Shown piece by piece: positions 36,601 through 44,850 of a stretch of 64,000 nucleotides of DNA. Where the stretch lies: contig OZ241749.1 of assembly GCA_965200945.1 (NCBI GenBank), positions 5,022,001 to 5,086,000 of the forward strand, in the 5' to 3' direction. Each line of letters opens with the position of its first letter. Within the stretch, counting starts at the first letter, position 1. The DNA comes from JADCRZ01 sp965200945 (GTDB lineage Bacteria; Bacteroidota; Bacteroidia; Chitinophagales; Chitinophagaceae). The notes below the pieces were generated by a model. That model did no database searches. It saw only the letters and a program-made list of their open reading frames with translations, and was not told the DNA's origin. The position numbers and the translations under genes were made by a program.

Positions 36601-39027
36601 ATGTTAAAAAATTATTTCAAGATCACTTTCCGGACACTCTGGAAGAACAAGACCTATAGCTTTCTGAATATTTTCGGACTGGCACTGGGCATCGCCTGTG
36701 CGGCTTTTATCTTTTTGTGGGTGGAAGATGAAGTAGATTTCGACAGCATCCATACCAAGAAAGACCGCGTCTTCCTCATAAAGACCAACAACAAAGTTGA
36801 CAACGGCGTTTTCACGCATTCCTCCACTGCCGGACCGCTGGCGCCGGCCATGCAGGCCGCCATACCAGGCATCGCAAATACCTGCCGCACCACGGAGACC
36901 TCCACCTGCCTGTTCAATTCAGGGGAAAAGTCGGCCAATGCTACCGGGCTGTATGCAGAGCCTTCTTTTTTCAGCCTGTTCACCCTGCCCTTCGTGCACG
37001 GCAACGCAAGGGAAGCCTTTTCGCAGCTGCATTCCATCGTGCTGACACAAAAGGCGGCGCAGAAATTTTTTGGTACGGAGCAGAACGTGCTGGGTAAAAC
37101 ACTCAGCATGGACAACAGGCAGGACTATGTTGTGAGCGGCGTTTTGCAGGACCTGCCGCAAAATTCCACCCTCCAGTTTGAATGGCTGGCGCCGTTTAAG
37201 GTGTGGTATGATGCGAACCCGCGCGCCAAAGGGTGGTTTAATTTCGGTCTGACTACTTATGTGGAGTTACAGCCCGGCGTGGATGCTGCCTCCATCAACG
37301 AGCGCATGCTGGATCCTTATTACGATTTCACGATGCAGCGGAAGGGACAGGACAAATCATCCGTGCATGTCTTTTTATTCGGCATGAAAGACTGGCACCT
37401 GCGGGATGATTTTGACAACGGAAAACCCACCGGCAGCGGGCGGATCCTGTATGTGCACCTGTTCAACATCATCGCCTGGATCGTGTTGTTCATTGCCTGT
37501 ATCAACTTCATGAACCTGGCCACGGCCGGCAGTGAAAAACGCGCCAAAGAGATCGGCGTCAGAAAAGCGCTGGGGTCGGGAAGGCAAAGGCTGATCTTCC
37601 AGTTCATCGGCGAAGCGATGGGGATGGCTTTGCTCGCAGGGGTGGTTGCCGTGGTGATCACTTTGTTGTTTCTGCCGGCATTCAATTCATTAGTGGAAAA
37701 AGATCTTTCCGCGGGGCTTGCCAATCCATCTCATTTACTTGTTTTGATATTGCTGACCCTGAGCTGCGGCCTCGTGGCAGGCAGTTATCCGGCCTTGTAT
37801 CTGTCTTCTTTCAACCCGATCTTTGTTTTGAAAGGGATCAAGCTGAAGACCGGCGCGTCCGGCGTTATCAGGAAAGGGCTGGTGGTCGTGCAGTTTGCCG
37901 TTTCCATCATTCTCATCATCAGTACCATCATCATTTACCAGCAGATACAGCATGTGAAAAGCAGGGACATCGGCTATAACAAAGAGAACCTGATACAGAT
38001 CGCGGCACAGGATGATGTGAAAAAGAATTTTTCCGCCATAAAACAGGATCTGATCAACAGCGGTGCCGTTGAAAACGCGGCGCTGGCCGACCATACCACG
38101 ATCGGAGCCGGTAACAATACCACCGGCATCTCCTGGCGGGGCAAAGACCCCAACAGCAACATTGTGATCTCCCAGCGCCTGGTCAGCAAAGAGTTTATGG
38201 CAACCACCGGCATGCACATCATCGAAGGCAGGGATTTCGAATTGGGAGATGCGATGCAGTTGGGAGACAATGGCGTGGAAAAAGATTCGACGCGGGCGAT
38301 GAACGTGGTGATCACCGCATCGATGCAAAAATTATTGGGTAAGGGGAGTGCTGTCGGTAAGCTGATGCTGCAAAGATCGGATCGGGGAACTTTCGAGATG
38401 CGCGTGATCGGTGTGATCAAAGACTATGTGTACGGCGACATGTACGGAGAATCGGCCCCGGTCGTTTTTTACGAGTTCCCGCAGGCAGCGTCTCTGCTCT
38501 ACATAAAAACGACCGCAAAGGGCAACGTGGCGAACCAGCTGGCGAAAATAGGCGGCATCATGAAAAAAGACAATCCCGCCTACCCGTTCGAATACAAGTT
38601 TGTGGATGACCAGTTCAACCAGCTGTTCCTGCGCGAAACGCTGATCAGCAAACTCTCCCGCGTCTTCGCCTCCCTCGCCATCATCATATCCTGCCTGGGC
38701 CTGTTCGGCCTGGCCGCCTACACCGCAGAAAGGAGGATCAAAGAGATCGGCATCCGCAAAGTACTCGGCGCAAGCGTGACCGGTATCACAACTTTATTAT
38801 CAAAGGATTTTTTACAACTGGTGGCAGTCTCCTGCATCGTTGCTTTCCCGATCGCGTGGTGGATGATGAGTGATTGGTTGCAAGCCTATCAATACCGGAT
38901 AACCATCAATTGGTGGATCTTTGCGATAGCAGGCGTAATGGCGGTGGGGATTGCCTTAGTGACGGTGAGCTTTCAGGCGGTGAAGGCAGCGGTTGCGAAT
39001 CCGGTGGAGAGTTTGCGGGCGGAGTAA
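36601..39027 (+). CDS. FtsX/MacB-type ABC transporter permease 2
   Basis: An 808-residue paralogue of the product of 30863, with the same arrangement: N-terminal helix (LNIFGLALGIACAAFIFLWV), a periplasmic MacB-like domain, the first FtsX core with AKEIGVRKALGSGRQRLI, a second periplasmic domain, and a final core with IKEIGIRKVLGAS. Identity to the first paralogue is clear by eye over the membrane parts and weak in the periplasmic domains, so the two probably sense or move different things. No ATPase gene is nearby. Confidence 0.9.
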   Translation: MLKNYFKITFRTLWKNKTYSFLNIFGLALGIACAAFIFLWVEDEVDFDSIHTKKDRVFLIKTNNKVDNGVFTHSSTAGPLAPAMQAAIPGIANTCRTTETSTCLFNSGEKSANATGLYAEPSFFSLFTLPFVHGNAREAFSQLHSIVLTQKAAQKFFGTEQNVLGKTLSMDNRQDYVVSGVLQDLPQNSTLQFEWLAPFKVWYDANPRAKGWFNFGLTTYVELQPGVDAASINERMLDPYYDFTMQRKGQDKSSVHVFLFGMKDWHLRDDFDNGKPTGSGRILYVHLFNIIAWIVLFIACINFMNLATAGSEKRAKEIGVRKALGSGRQRLIFQFIGEAMGMALLAGVVAVVITLLFLPAFNSLVEKDLSAGLANPSHLLVLILLTLSCGLVAGSYPALYLSSFNPIFVLKGIKLKTGASGVIRKGLVVVQFAVSIILIISTIIIYQQIQHVKSRDIGYNKENLIQIAAQDDVKKNFSAIKQDLINSGAVENAALADHTTIGAGNNTTGISWRGKDPNSNIVISQRLVSKEFMATTGMHIIEGRDFELGDAMQLGDNGVEKDSTRAMNVVITASMQKLLGKGSAVGKLMLQRSDRGTFEMRVIGVIKDYVYGDMYGESAPVVFYEFPQAASLLYIKTTAKGNVANQLAKIGGIMKKDNPAYPFEYKFVDDQFNQLFLRETLISKLSRVFASLAIIISCLGLFGLAAYTAERRIKEIGIRKVLGASVTGITTLLSKDFLQLVAVSCIVAFPIAWWMMSDWLQAYQYRITINWWIFAIAGVMAVGIALVTVSFQAVKAAVANPVESLRAE

Positions 39028-39125
39028 GGGGAGAAAGAAGATTTGTAAATAAAATTACTAAGTATAAATAATGAGTCGCTTTTGTAAAATGTAATTATTT
39101 CGGCCAACTATTTCAAGACTTGAGC

Positions 39126-39255
39126 TCAGATGAGTGGTGTTTTATCTAAGCCAGAGTTCTTGACATGTATAGGATAACCACATCTATCAAGTACGTCTTG
39201 AACTAAATTCGTAAACCAAGATTTGCAATTTGGTGATACATATACATTTTCAAGA
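39126..39255 (-). pseudogene. C-terminal fragment of the DUF2971 gene cut off by an IS256 element
   Basis: The reverse strand encodes LENVYVSPNCKSWFTNLVQD, then VLDRCGYPIHVKN and SGLDKTPLI to a TGA at 39126. This is the normal end of a DUF2971 protein. The CTTGAAAATG codons at its start are repeated in the N-terminal fragment at 40773, being the target-site duplication. Joining the two restores one frame of about 259 residues. Confidence 0.85.
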
Positions 39256-39307
39256 GACTGTAAAAAGAACTGTGTCAGGAGTTAATTCATAACTTCAAAC
39301 ACAGATA

Positions 39308-40534
39308 ATGGAAAACAAACAAACACCGGTTGATCTGGAATCAATCAAAAAGCAAGCGCTGGAACAGTTCCGCTCCGGCAAATCTCTCACTGGTAAAGGT
39401 GGCGCTTTTGCCCCTTTATTCAAACAATTTCTTGAAGCAGCCCTGGAAGCTGAACTCGATAATCACCTCTCTGACCAGGATGAGCAGCAACCATCCTCCA
39501 ATCGAAAAAACGGCAAGGTTTCCAAAACAGTTAAGACCTCCGATGGTCAGGTGGAACTCGTCACCAGCCGCGACCGTAACGGTAGCTTTGAGCCGGAGAT
39601 AATCAAAAAGCGGGAGACCATTCTGGCCGACAGCCTGCAAGATCGTATCATCGGCATGTATGGCATCGGCATGAGCCTACGTGATATTTCCGAGCACATC
39701 AAAGAGATGTACGACATGGATATCTCCCATGACACGCTCAGCACCATCACCGATCGCATTATGCCACTGGTCAAAGAATGGCAGAGCAGGCCGCTGGACG
39801 AACTCTACTGTATCGTTTGGATGGATGCCATCCATTACAAAGTAAAGGAGCAGGGTAAAGTCAAAACACGCGCTGTATACAATATCCTGGGTGTCAACAT
39901 TGAAGGCAGAAAGGACCTGATTGGTGTGTATGTTTCGGAGAACGAAGGGGCCAACTTCTGGCTAAGTGTCCTCACCGACCTGAACAACCGGGGCGTCAAG
40001 GACATGCTGATCGCCTGTATCGATAACCTGCAGGGTTTTCAGCAGGCCATTACCTCTATCTTTCCCAAAACGGAAGTGCAAAGCTGCGTGGTGCATCAAA
40101 TCCGTAATTCTTTGAAGTATGTGGCCACAAAAGATCAGAAGGAGTTTATGGAAGAACTTAAACCTGTATACAAAGCGCCTACAAAGGATTTGGCAGAGGT
40201 CAACCTGGAAAAGCTTTCAGATAAATGGAGCAAGAAGTACCCGGTGGTAATCAAATCCTGGCAGGACAACTGGCATAAGTTATCCACCTATTTCAAATAT
40301 ACCGAAGATATCAGACGCATCATTTACACCACCAACACCATAGAGGGTTTTCACCGTCAAGTTCGCAAAGTAACTAAGAACAAGGGCGTTTTTCCTAGTG
40401 ATGACGCCTTGCTGAAGTTGGTGTATCTGGCTCACCGCAACATCAGTAAAAAATGGACACAACCATTGCAAAACTGGAGTCTTACCATCTCCCAGCTGTC
40501 CATTCATTTTGAGGGCCGCTTCACTCTGATGTAA
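39308..40534 (+). CDS. IS256-family transposase
   Basis: A 408-residue mutator-type transposase with the DDE catalytic residues in WMDAIHYKVKEQGK (first D), LIACIDNLQGF (second D) and NTIEGFHRQVRKVTKNKG (E). The N-terminal region has helix-turn-helix-like KETILADSLQDRIIGMYGIG-type sequence ending near the GMSLRDISEHI segment. No frameshift or missing residue is seen, so it looks active. It starts 52 bp inside the left end of the element. Confidence 0.95.
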   Translation: MENKQTPVDLESIKKQALEQFRSGKSLTGKGGAFAPLFKQFLEAALEAELDNHLSDQDEQQPSSNRKNGKVSKTVKTSDGQVELVTSRDRNGSFEPEIIKKRETILADSLQDRIIGMYGIGMSLRDISEHIKEMYDMDISHDTLSTITDRIMPLVKEWQSRPLDELYCIVWMDAIHYKVKEQGKVKTRAVYNILGVNIEGRKDLIGVYVSENEGANFWLSVLTDLNNRGVKDMLIACIDNLQGFQQAITSIFPKTEVQSCVVHQIRNSLKYVATKDQKEFMEELKPVYKAPTKDLAEVNLEKLSDKWSKKYPVVIKSWQDNWHKLSTYFKYTEDIRRIIYTTNTIEGFHRQVRKVTKNKGVFPSDDALLKLVYLAHRNISKKWTQPLQNWSLTISQLSIHFEGRFTLM

Positions 40535-40622
40535 CAGGTTGATGGGCATAGATGGGATTGGGCTGGCGCCCAAAGGTTTTTTGAGGCATGGCCGAATGAA
40601 TATGATTTGTATATTTACAAAA

Positions 40623-40651
40623 AGCCAACTCAGGCAAGACCTGAATTGGCT
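40623..40651. terminator. Hairpin downstream of the IS256 transposase
   Basis: AGCCAACTCAGG pairs with CCTGAATTGGCT around a 5-base loop. There is no strong T tract on either side, so it may limit read-through rather than act as a classical terminator. Confidence 0.5.
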
Positions 40652-40772
40652 CATTCTATCGGGTCAGACTATTCCTTGACAAGGTTGTTCCTCAACAGAG
40701 CCTGTCTCCGCTTCGTCTGACATTGTGAATTTAGTTTTTTAAACCCTACTGACACAGTTTAATTTACACTCC

Positions 40773-41433
40773 CATTTTCAAGAAGAAGGCTTAGATTAAC
40801 CTTTGCTTTGATTCCTCCATCCTTAATATTACACACTGACTTATCGGGTAGAAGATTGTAAGAAATTAATGCGCGTACCTCTTTTTCATGTTCAAAACTC
40901 AATCTTTTTGTGACAAAAGGTTTATGAATATTGCCGAAAAAGTTTTCATTAGAAGATGCACTTTCATAGTCTTCATATTCAACAACTCCACAATTTACTC
41001 GGATCGGTGATACAGAAAAACATTCAGTCCACTTATGATAAGTCGTTTGAATAGCTATCCCGTCCCCATACCGTGAATATAACTGCCACATAGCTGCAGA
41101 TTCATAATTGTTCATATGCCAGCAGTTCACAAACATTCCATCTCGAAGACCCTGATATATACTTTTGACTTGGTTTCTTCTAGGAATATCACCAAAGCCT
41201 TTCTCCTTGTATAATTTTTCATTTTCCTCATCGACGCCTTTATCAAATTGTTCTCGTCTTTTCAACATATCTACAGTTAAACTGCCTTCGTATTTATCCT
41301 CTAAATTGCTCAATTTTGAAAAATAAAGCTCACTTGAATACAATAAATCAACAAATTTGGTGAAATCAACATAGCGCCAAATTTTTTGATCAAGTGATAT
41401 TGGTGGGTTAAAAAAGCCAGATGGTTCAAACAT
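40773..41433 (-). pseudogene. DUF2971 gene, N-terminal fragment interrupted by IS256
   Basis: About 220 genuine residues remain: the N terminus MFEPSGFFNPPISLDQKIWR, then DDLLYSSELYFSKLSNLEDKYE-type features, FVNCWHMNNYESAAMWQLYS and LSFEHEKEVRALISYNLL, which mark DUF2971. After LLLEN the frame runs into the element, adds GSVN and stops at 40759. The gene is clearly AT-richer than its neighbours, suggesting transfer. The function of DUF2971 is unknown; whether the truncated protein is made cannot be told. Confidence 0.85.
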
Positions 41434-41505
41434 GATTATACTGGAATCTCTTTTCGTTTGATATCGATGCTCCCAGCAGTGATTTTAGTAACAGGGTAAA
41501 ACAAA

Positions 41506-41540
41506 AAACGGTCTGTAAACTTTTAATTTATAGACCGTTT
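41506..41540 (-). terminator. Terminator downstream of tRNA-Glu
   Basis: AAACGGTCT pairs with AGACCGTTT around a 17-base AT-rich loop. It lies 9 bp beyond the 3' end of the tRNA and has T-rich sequence in the direction of tRNA transcription. It may also serve the DUF2971 promoter side as a barrier. Confidence 0.75.
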
Positions 41541-41549
41541 TCATTTTCG

Positions 41550-41621
41550 TACCGCGTACGGGAGTCGAACCCGTCATTCATCCGTGAAAGGGATGCGTCT
41601 TAGCCGATTGACCAACGCGGC
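41550..41621 (-). tRNA. tRNA-Glu (anticodon TTC)
   Basis: The reverse strand folds as a cloverleaf: acceptor GCCGCGT with ACGCGGT, anticodon stem CATCC with GGATG around loop CTTTCAC (anticodon TTC), and T arm ACGGG with CCCGT around TTCGACT. The D arm is short but pairs at GTC/GAC. The first acceptor pair is a G-T. No CCA is encoded. The 3' end faces the AT-rich insertion segment. Confidence 0.92.
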
Positions 41622-41860
41622 CTCTTTCGGGGCTTCCCCGGATGGGGTTGCTTTGTAAAGGACTGCAAAGATATACGGCGACAGGATTCCCGCCAAAATT
41701 TTTTCGGGTTCTTTTTCTGTAAAAAACCGGCGGTCGGGTCCTTATTCCGCGCTCCCAGAGCCGCTTTCGCCCCCCTTTGGTCACACAAAAATTATGATGT
41801 GTGAATATTTGCGAACCTGTAACTTCGTGTCCTTAATTCAAAAATCTCAAATATCGTGTT

Positions 41861-42874
41861 ATGAGTACAGTAAAAGTCGCCATCAATGGCTTCGGCAGGA
41901 TAGGAAGACTGGTCTACCGCCAGATATACAACATGGAAGGAATTGACGTGGTTGCCATCAACGATCTGACCAGCCCCAAAGTGCTGGCTCACCTCCTTAA
42001 ATATGACAGCGCACAGGGCCGTTTTGATGTTGACGTAAAAGCCACCGAAGATGCCATCATCGTTGAAGGCGACGAAGTAAAGATCTACGCACAGAAAGAC
42101 CCCTCGCAGATTCCCTGGGGCCAGCACCAGGTAGACGTTGTGATCGAAAGCACCGGCTTCTTCACCGACAAGGCCAAAGCCGAAGCCCACCTCACCGCCG
42201 GCGCCAAACGCGTCGTGATCTCCGCCCCGGCCACCGGCGACCTCAAAACAGTCGTTTTCAACGTCAACCACCAGATACTCGACGGAAGCGAAACCATCAT
42301 CTCCTGCGCTTCCTGCACCACCAACTGTCTCGCCCCCATGGCCAAGGTCATGAACGACCAGTTCGGCATCGTTGCCGGCATCATGACCACCATCCATGCC
42401 TATACCAACGACCAGAACACCCTCGACGCCCCGCATCCCAAAGGTGACCTCCGCCGCGCCCGCGCCGCCGCCGCCAACATCGTGCCCAACAGCACCGGCG
42501 CCGCCAAAGCGATCGGACTGGTACTGCCCGAACTGAAAGGCAAGCTCGACGGGTCCGCCCAGCGCGTACCCACCATCACCGGCTCGCTCACCGAACTGGT
42601 GACCACCCTCAACAAGACCGTCTCCATCGATGAGATCAACGCCGCCATGAAAGCCGCCGGCAACGAAAGCTTCGGCTACACTGAAGACGAGATCGTATCC
42701 ACCGACGTGATCGGCATGAACTACGGCTCCCTGTTCGATGCCACCCAGACAAAAGTGGTGACTGTCGGCGACAAGCAGATGGTGAAGACCGTAGCCTGGT
42801 ACGACAACGAAATGAGCTACGTTTCGCAGCTGGTACGCACCGTGAAGTTCTTCGCCGGACTGATCAGCAAATAG
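41861..42874 (+). CDS. gap: Glyceraldehyde-3-phosphate dehydrogenase
   Basis: A 337-residue NAD-dependent GAPDH of glycolysis. The Rossmann start INGFGRIGRL, the catalytic C152 in SCASCTTNCLAPM, the general base histidine in TIHAYTNDQ, and the end segment WYDNEMSYVSQLV are intact. Codon use is strongly biased toward C-ending codons, as expected for a highly expressed gene. It is monocistronic: a terminator at 42891 separates it from pgk. Confidence 0.98.
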   Translation: MSTVKVAINGFGRIGRLVYRQIYNMEGIDVVAINDLTSPKVLAHLLKYDSAQGRFDVDVKATEDAIIVEGDEVKIYAQKDPSQIPWGQHQVDVVIESTGFFTDKAKAEAHLTAGAKRVVISAPATGDLKTVVFNVNHQILDGSETIISCASCTTNCLAPMAKVMNDQFGIVAGIMTTIHAYTNDQNTLDAPHPKGDLRRARAAAANIVPNSTGAAKAIGLVLPELKGKLDGSAQRVPTITGSLTELVTTLNKTVSIDEINAAMKAAGNESFGYTEDEIVSTDVIGMNYGSLFDATQTKVVTVGDKQMVKTVAWYDNEMSYVSQLVRTVKFFAGLISK

Positions 42875-42890
42875 TTTCTACCTCTTTAAT

Positions 42891-42932
42891 AAAGTTCCGC
42901 CTGCCGTGCCTGCATGGGGCGGAACTTTTTGT
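42891..42932 (+). terminator. Rho-independent terminator between gap and pgk
   Basis: AAAGTTCCGCC pairs with GGGCGGAACTTT around about 16 bases and is followed by T residues. It lies 16 bp after the gap stop codon. Confidence 0.88.
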
Positions 42933-42992
42933 AACGATTGCCCGCCTCTCTTCCCACGGCACCATATCTGCATTATCTTTTTAAAACCTGTT

Positions 42993-44189
42993 ATGTCAAC
43001 ATTCAGCGACTATAATTTCAAGGACCAGAAAGCCCTGATCCGCGTCGATTTCAACGTTCCCCTCAACGCGGACTTCCAGATCACCGACGACAACCGCATC
43101 AAAGCCTCCATCCCTACGATCAAAAAGATCCTGGCCGACGGCGGCAGCGTGATCCTGATGTCGCACCTGGGCAGGCCCAAAGACGGTCCGACCGATAAAT
43201 ATTCGCTGAAACACCTGGTGGGTCATCTCTCCGACCTGCTCGATCATACACCCGTGGAATTCGCCAACGACTCTGTCGGACAGGATGCGGTGGACAAAGC
43301 CGCCGGCCTGCAGCCCGGACAGGTGCTGCTGCTGGAGAACCTCCGGTTTTATAAGGAAGAAGAAAAAGGCGACCAGGCCTTTGCGGAAAAGCTGAGCAAG
43401 CTGGGCGATGTATATGTGAACGATGCATTCGGAACGGCCCATCGTGCCCATGCCTCCACCGCCGTGATCGCGCAGTTCTTCCCGGCCGGGAAAAAGATGT
43501 TCGGACTGCTCATGGAAAGTGAAGTGGCGAACGCAGATAAGGTGATCAAAAGCGCGGAAAAACCGTTCACCGCCATCATCGGCGGCGCGAAAGTGAGCGA
43601 CAAGATCCTCATCATCGAAAACCTGCTCGACAAAGCCACCGACATCATCATCGGCGGCGGCATGGCCTACACTTTCGAGAAAGCCAACGGCGGACACATC
43701 GGCACCTCCCTTTGTGAAGACGACCGCATGCAAACTGCCCTCGACCTCATGAAAAAAGCGGATGAAAAAGGCGTGCGCCTGCACCTGCCTTCCGACTCGC
43801 TGATCGCAGATAAATTCGACGCCAACGCCAATACCTCGATCGCCCCCAGCAACAACATCCCCGATGGCTGGATGGGCCTCGACATCGGCCAGATGGCCAC
43901 CGACCAGTTCACCAACGTGATCAAACGGTCGAAAACGCTTCTCTGGAACGGACCGATGGGCGTGTTTGAAATGGAAAAATTCATGTGTGGCACCAAGGCC
44001 ATCGCCGAAGCCGTGGCGGAAGCCACCCAGGCAGGCGCCTTCTCGCTGATCGGCGGCGGAGATTCCGTGGCAGCCATCAACCAGTTCGGCCTGGCCGACA
44101 AGGTCAGCTACGTATCCACCGGCGGCGGCGCCATGCTCGAATTCTTTGAAGGAAAGGAGCTGCCGGGTATTGCCGCGATCAAGGAATAG
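42993..44189 (+). CDS. pgk: Phosphoglycerate kinase
   Basis: The 398-residue enzyme transfers phosphate from 1,3-bisphosphoglycerate to ADP, the step after GAPDH. The N-domain has RVDFNVPL and MSHLGRPK, the hinge and C-domain ATP site has IIGGAKVSDK, and the end has GGGDSVAAI and STGGGAMLEFFEGK. The start at 42993 follows a TATCTTTT element; the open frame to 42906 overlaps the gap terminator and is not used. It has its own strong hairpin at 44273. Confidence 0.98.
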   Translation: MSTFSDYNFKDQKALIRVDFNVPLNADFQITDDNRIKASIPTIKKILADGGSVILMSHLGRPKDGPTDKYSLKHLVGHLSDLLDHTPVEFANDSVGQDAVDKAAGLQPGQVLLLENLRFYKEEEKGDQAFAEKLSKLGDVYVNDAFGTAHRAHASTAVIAQFFPAGKKMFGLLMESEVANADKVIKSAEKPFTAIIGGAKVSDKILIIENLLDKATDIIIGGGMAYTFEKANGGHIGTSLCEDDRMQTALDLMKKADEKGVRLHLPSDSLIADKFDANANTSIAPSNNIPDGWMGLDIGQMATDQFTNVIKRSKTLLWNGPMGVFEMEKFMCGTKAIAEAVAEATQAGAFSLIGGGDSVAAINQFGLADKVSYVSTGGGAMLEFFEGKELPGIAAIKE

Positions 44190-44272
44190 GTTACAACACA
44201 TCACCATTTTTTGTCATCCGTGCACAGGCGCCAACACGCTCGTGCCCGAAAAGGACATATCGCGCCTGTGGG

Positions 44273-44321
44273 AGGATGCTGCCATAGGAAGGCTGACAGG
44301 CTTCTATGGCAGCATCCTTTG
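44273..44321 (+). terminator. Terminator hairpin after pgk
   Basis: AGGATGCTGCCATAGGAAG pairs with CTTCTATGGCAGCATCCT with one bulged G, one of the strongest stems in the window. A second, looser hairpin (CACAGGCGC with GCGCCTGTG) lies at 44223-44270 just before it. Only three Ts follow. Confidence 0.75.
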
Positions 44322-44436
44322 CGGCTGTGTATACCATTATCGACCTGCATCCCCGGCAGGATTCCCGGGCCGGCGTAACAAGTTGCTAAGGGTGCGGCTT
44401 GTACATGCGCCGGCCCAAGGATGGCAAAAAAAATGA

Positions 44437-44841
44437 TTACTGCACTTTTCGGTACACCAGCCGGGTTCCGATGGAGCTCAGGTAAGGCCGGATGGCATTG
44501 GCCTGCAGGCTGAACGCTTTGCCTTCTTCGGTCCAGGCAAACTCCCAGGTCTGGTACTCTTCCGCGGACTGCGTGTAAAACCTGAGCTGTATCTTGCCGG
44601 GCTGCAGTTTATATACCCATTTATAGAAATCGTCTGAAGTAGGGCGGGGCCTGGCGTCGCGGTAAGTTTGTGATTTGTCGAACAGGATGTTCTTTCCGTT
44701 CTCGCGGTATACGATCAGCGAGTCCTGCGGACGGGCCTGGTCGATCCAGGTACCGGCGGGGATGCCGGCGTTGCCCTGATCTTTTTTGCAGGAGAGAGTT
44801 GCCATGAGAAGCAGGAGCAGCGCAGCAGAAAAAGATTTCAT
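44437..44841 (-). CDS. Small hypothetical lipoprotein
   Basis: A 134-residue lipoprotein (signal peptide ending LLMATLSCKKD). The mature part has a lipocalin-like feel (WIDQARPQDSLIVYRENGKN, then TWEFAWTEEGKAFSLQANAI), but no family is recognised. It starts 9 bp after the end of the sodium:solute symporter gene, so it is the last gene of that operon. Confidence 0.7.
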   Translation of the reverse strand: MKSFSAALLLLLMATLSCKKDQGNAGIPAGTWIDQARPQDSLIVYRENGKNILFDKSQTYRDARPRPTSDDFYKWVYKLQPGKIQLRFYTQSAEEYQTWEFAWTEEGKAFSLQANAIRPYLSSIGTRLVYRKVQ

Positions 44842-44850
44842 ACCAGACGG

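Larger units (their letters stand above)
39256..40772 (+). mobile_element. IS256-family insertion sequence
   Basis: The element carries one transposase gene. Its ends are imperfect inverted repeats: 39260-39278 (GTAAAAAGAACTGTGTCAG) against the complement of 40749-40767 (GTAAATTAAACTGTGTCAG), 16 of 19 identical. The direct repeat CATTTTCAAGA flanks it at 39245-39255 and 40773-40783; IS256 elements usually duplicate 8-9 bp, so the exact ends may shift by two or three bases. Both repeats lie in a DUF2971 gene read from the opposite strand. Intact transposase and clean target duplication indicate a recent insertion. A hairpin at 40623-40651 is inside the element. Confidence 0.9.

Noticed and set aside
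39028..39259. Direct repeat of the tRNA-Glu 3' end marking an integrated island
   Set aside because: I looked for ACGGGTTCGACTCCCGT or its parts at the far edge of the AT-rich segment and found none.
40759..41433. Intact 224-residue DUF2971 gene
   Set aside because: Its last codons come from the IS256 end and the genuine C terminus lies at 39126-39255, so it is an interrupted gene.
44190..44436. A riboswitch or small RNA after pgk
   Set aside because: The strong hairpins are adequately explained as terminators and no known riboswitch core is seen.
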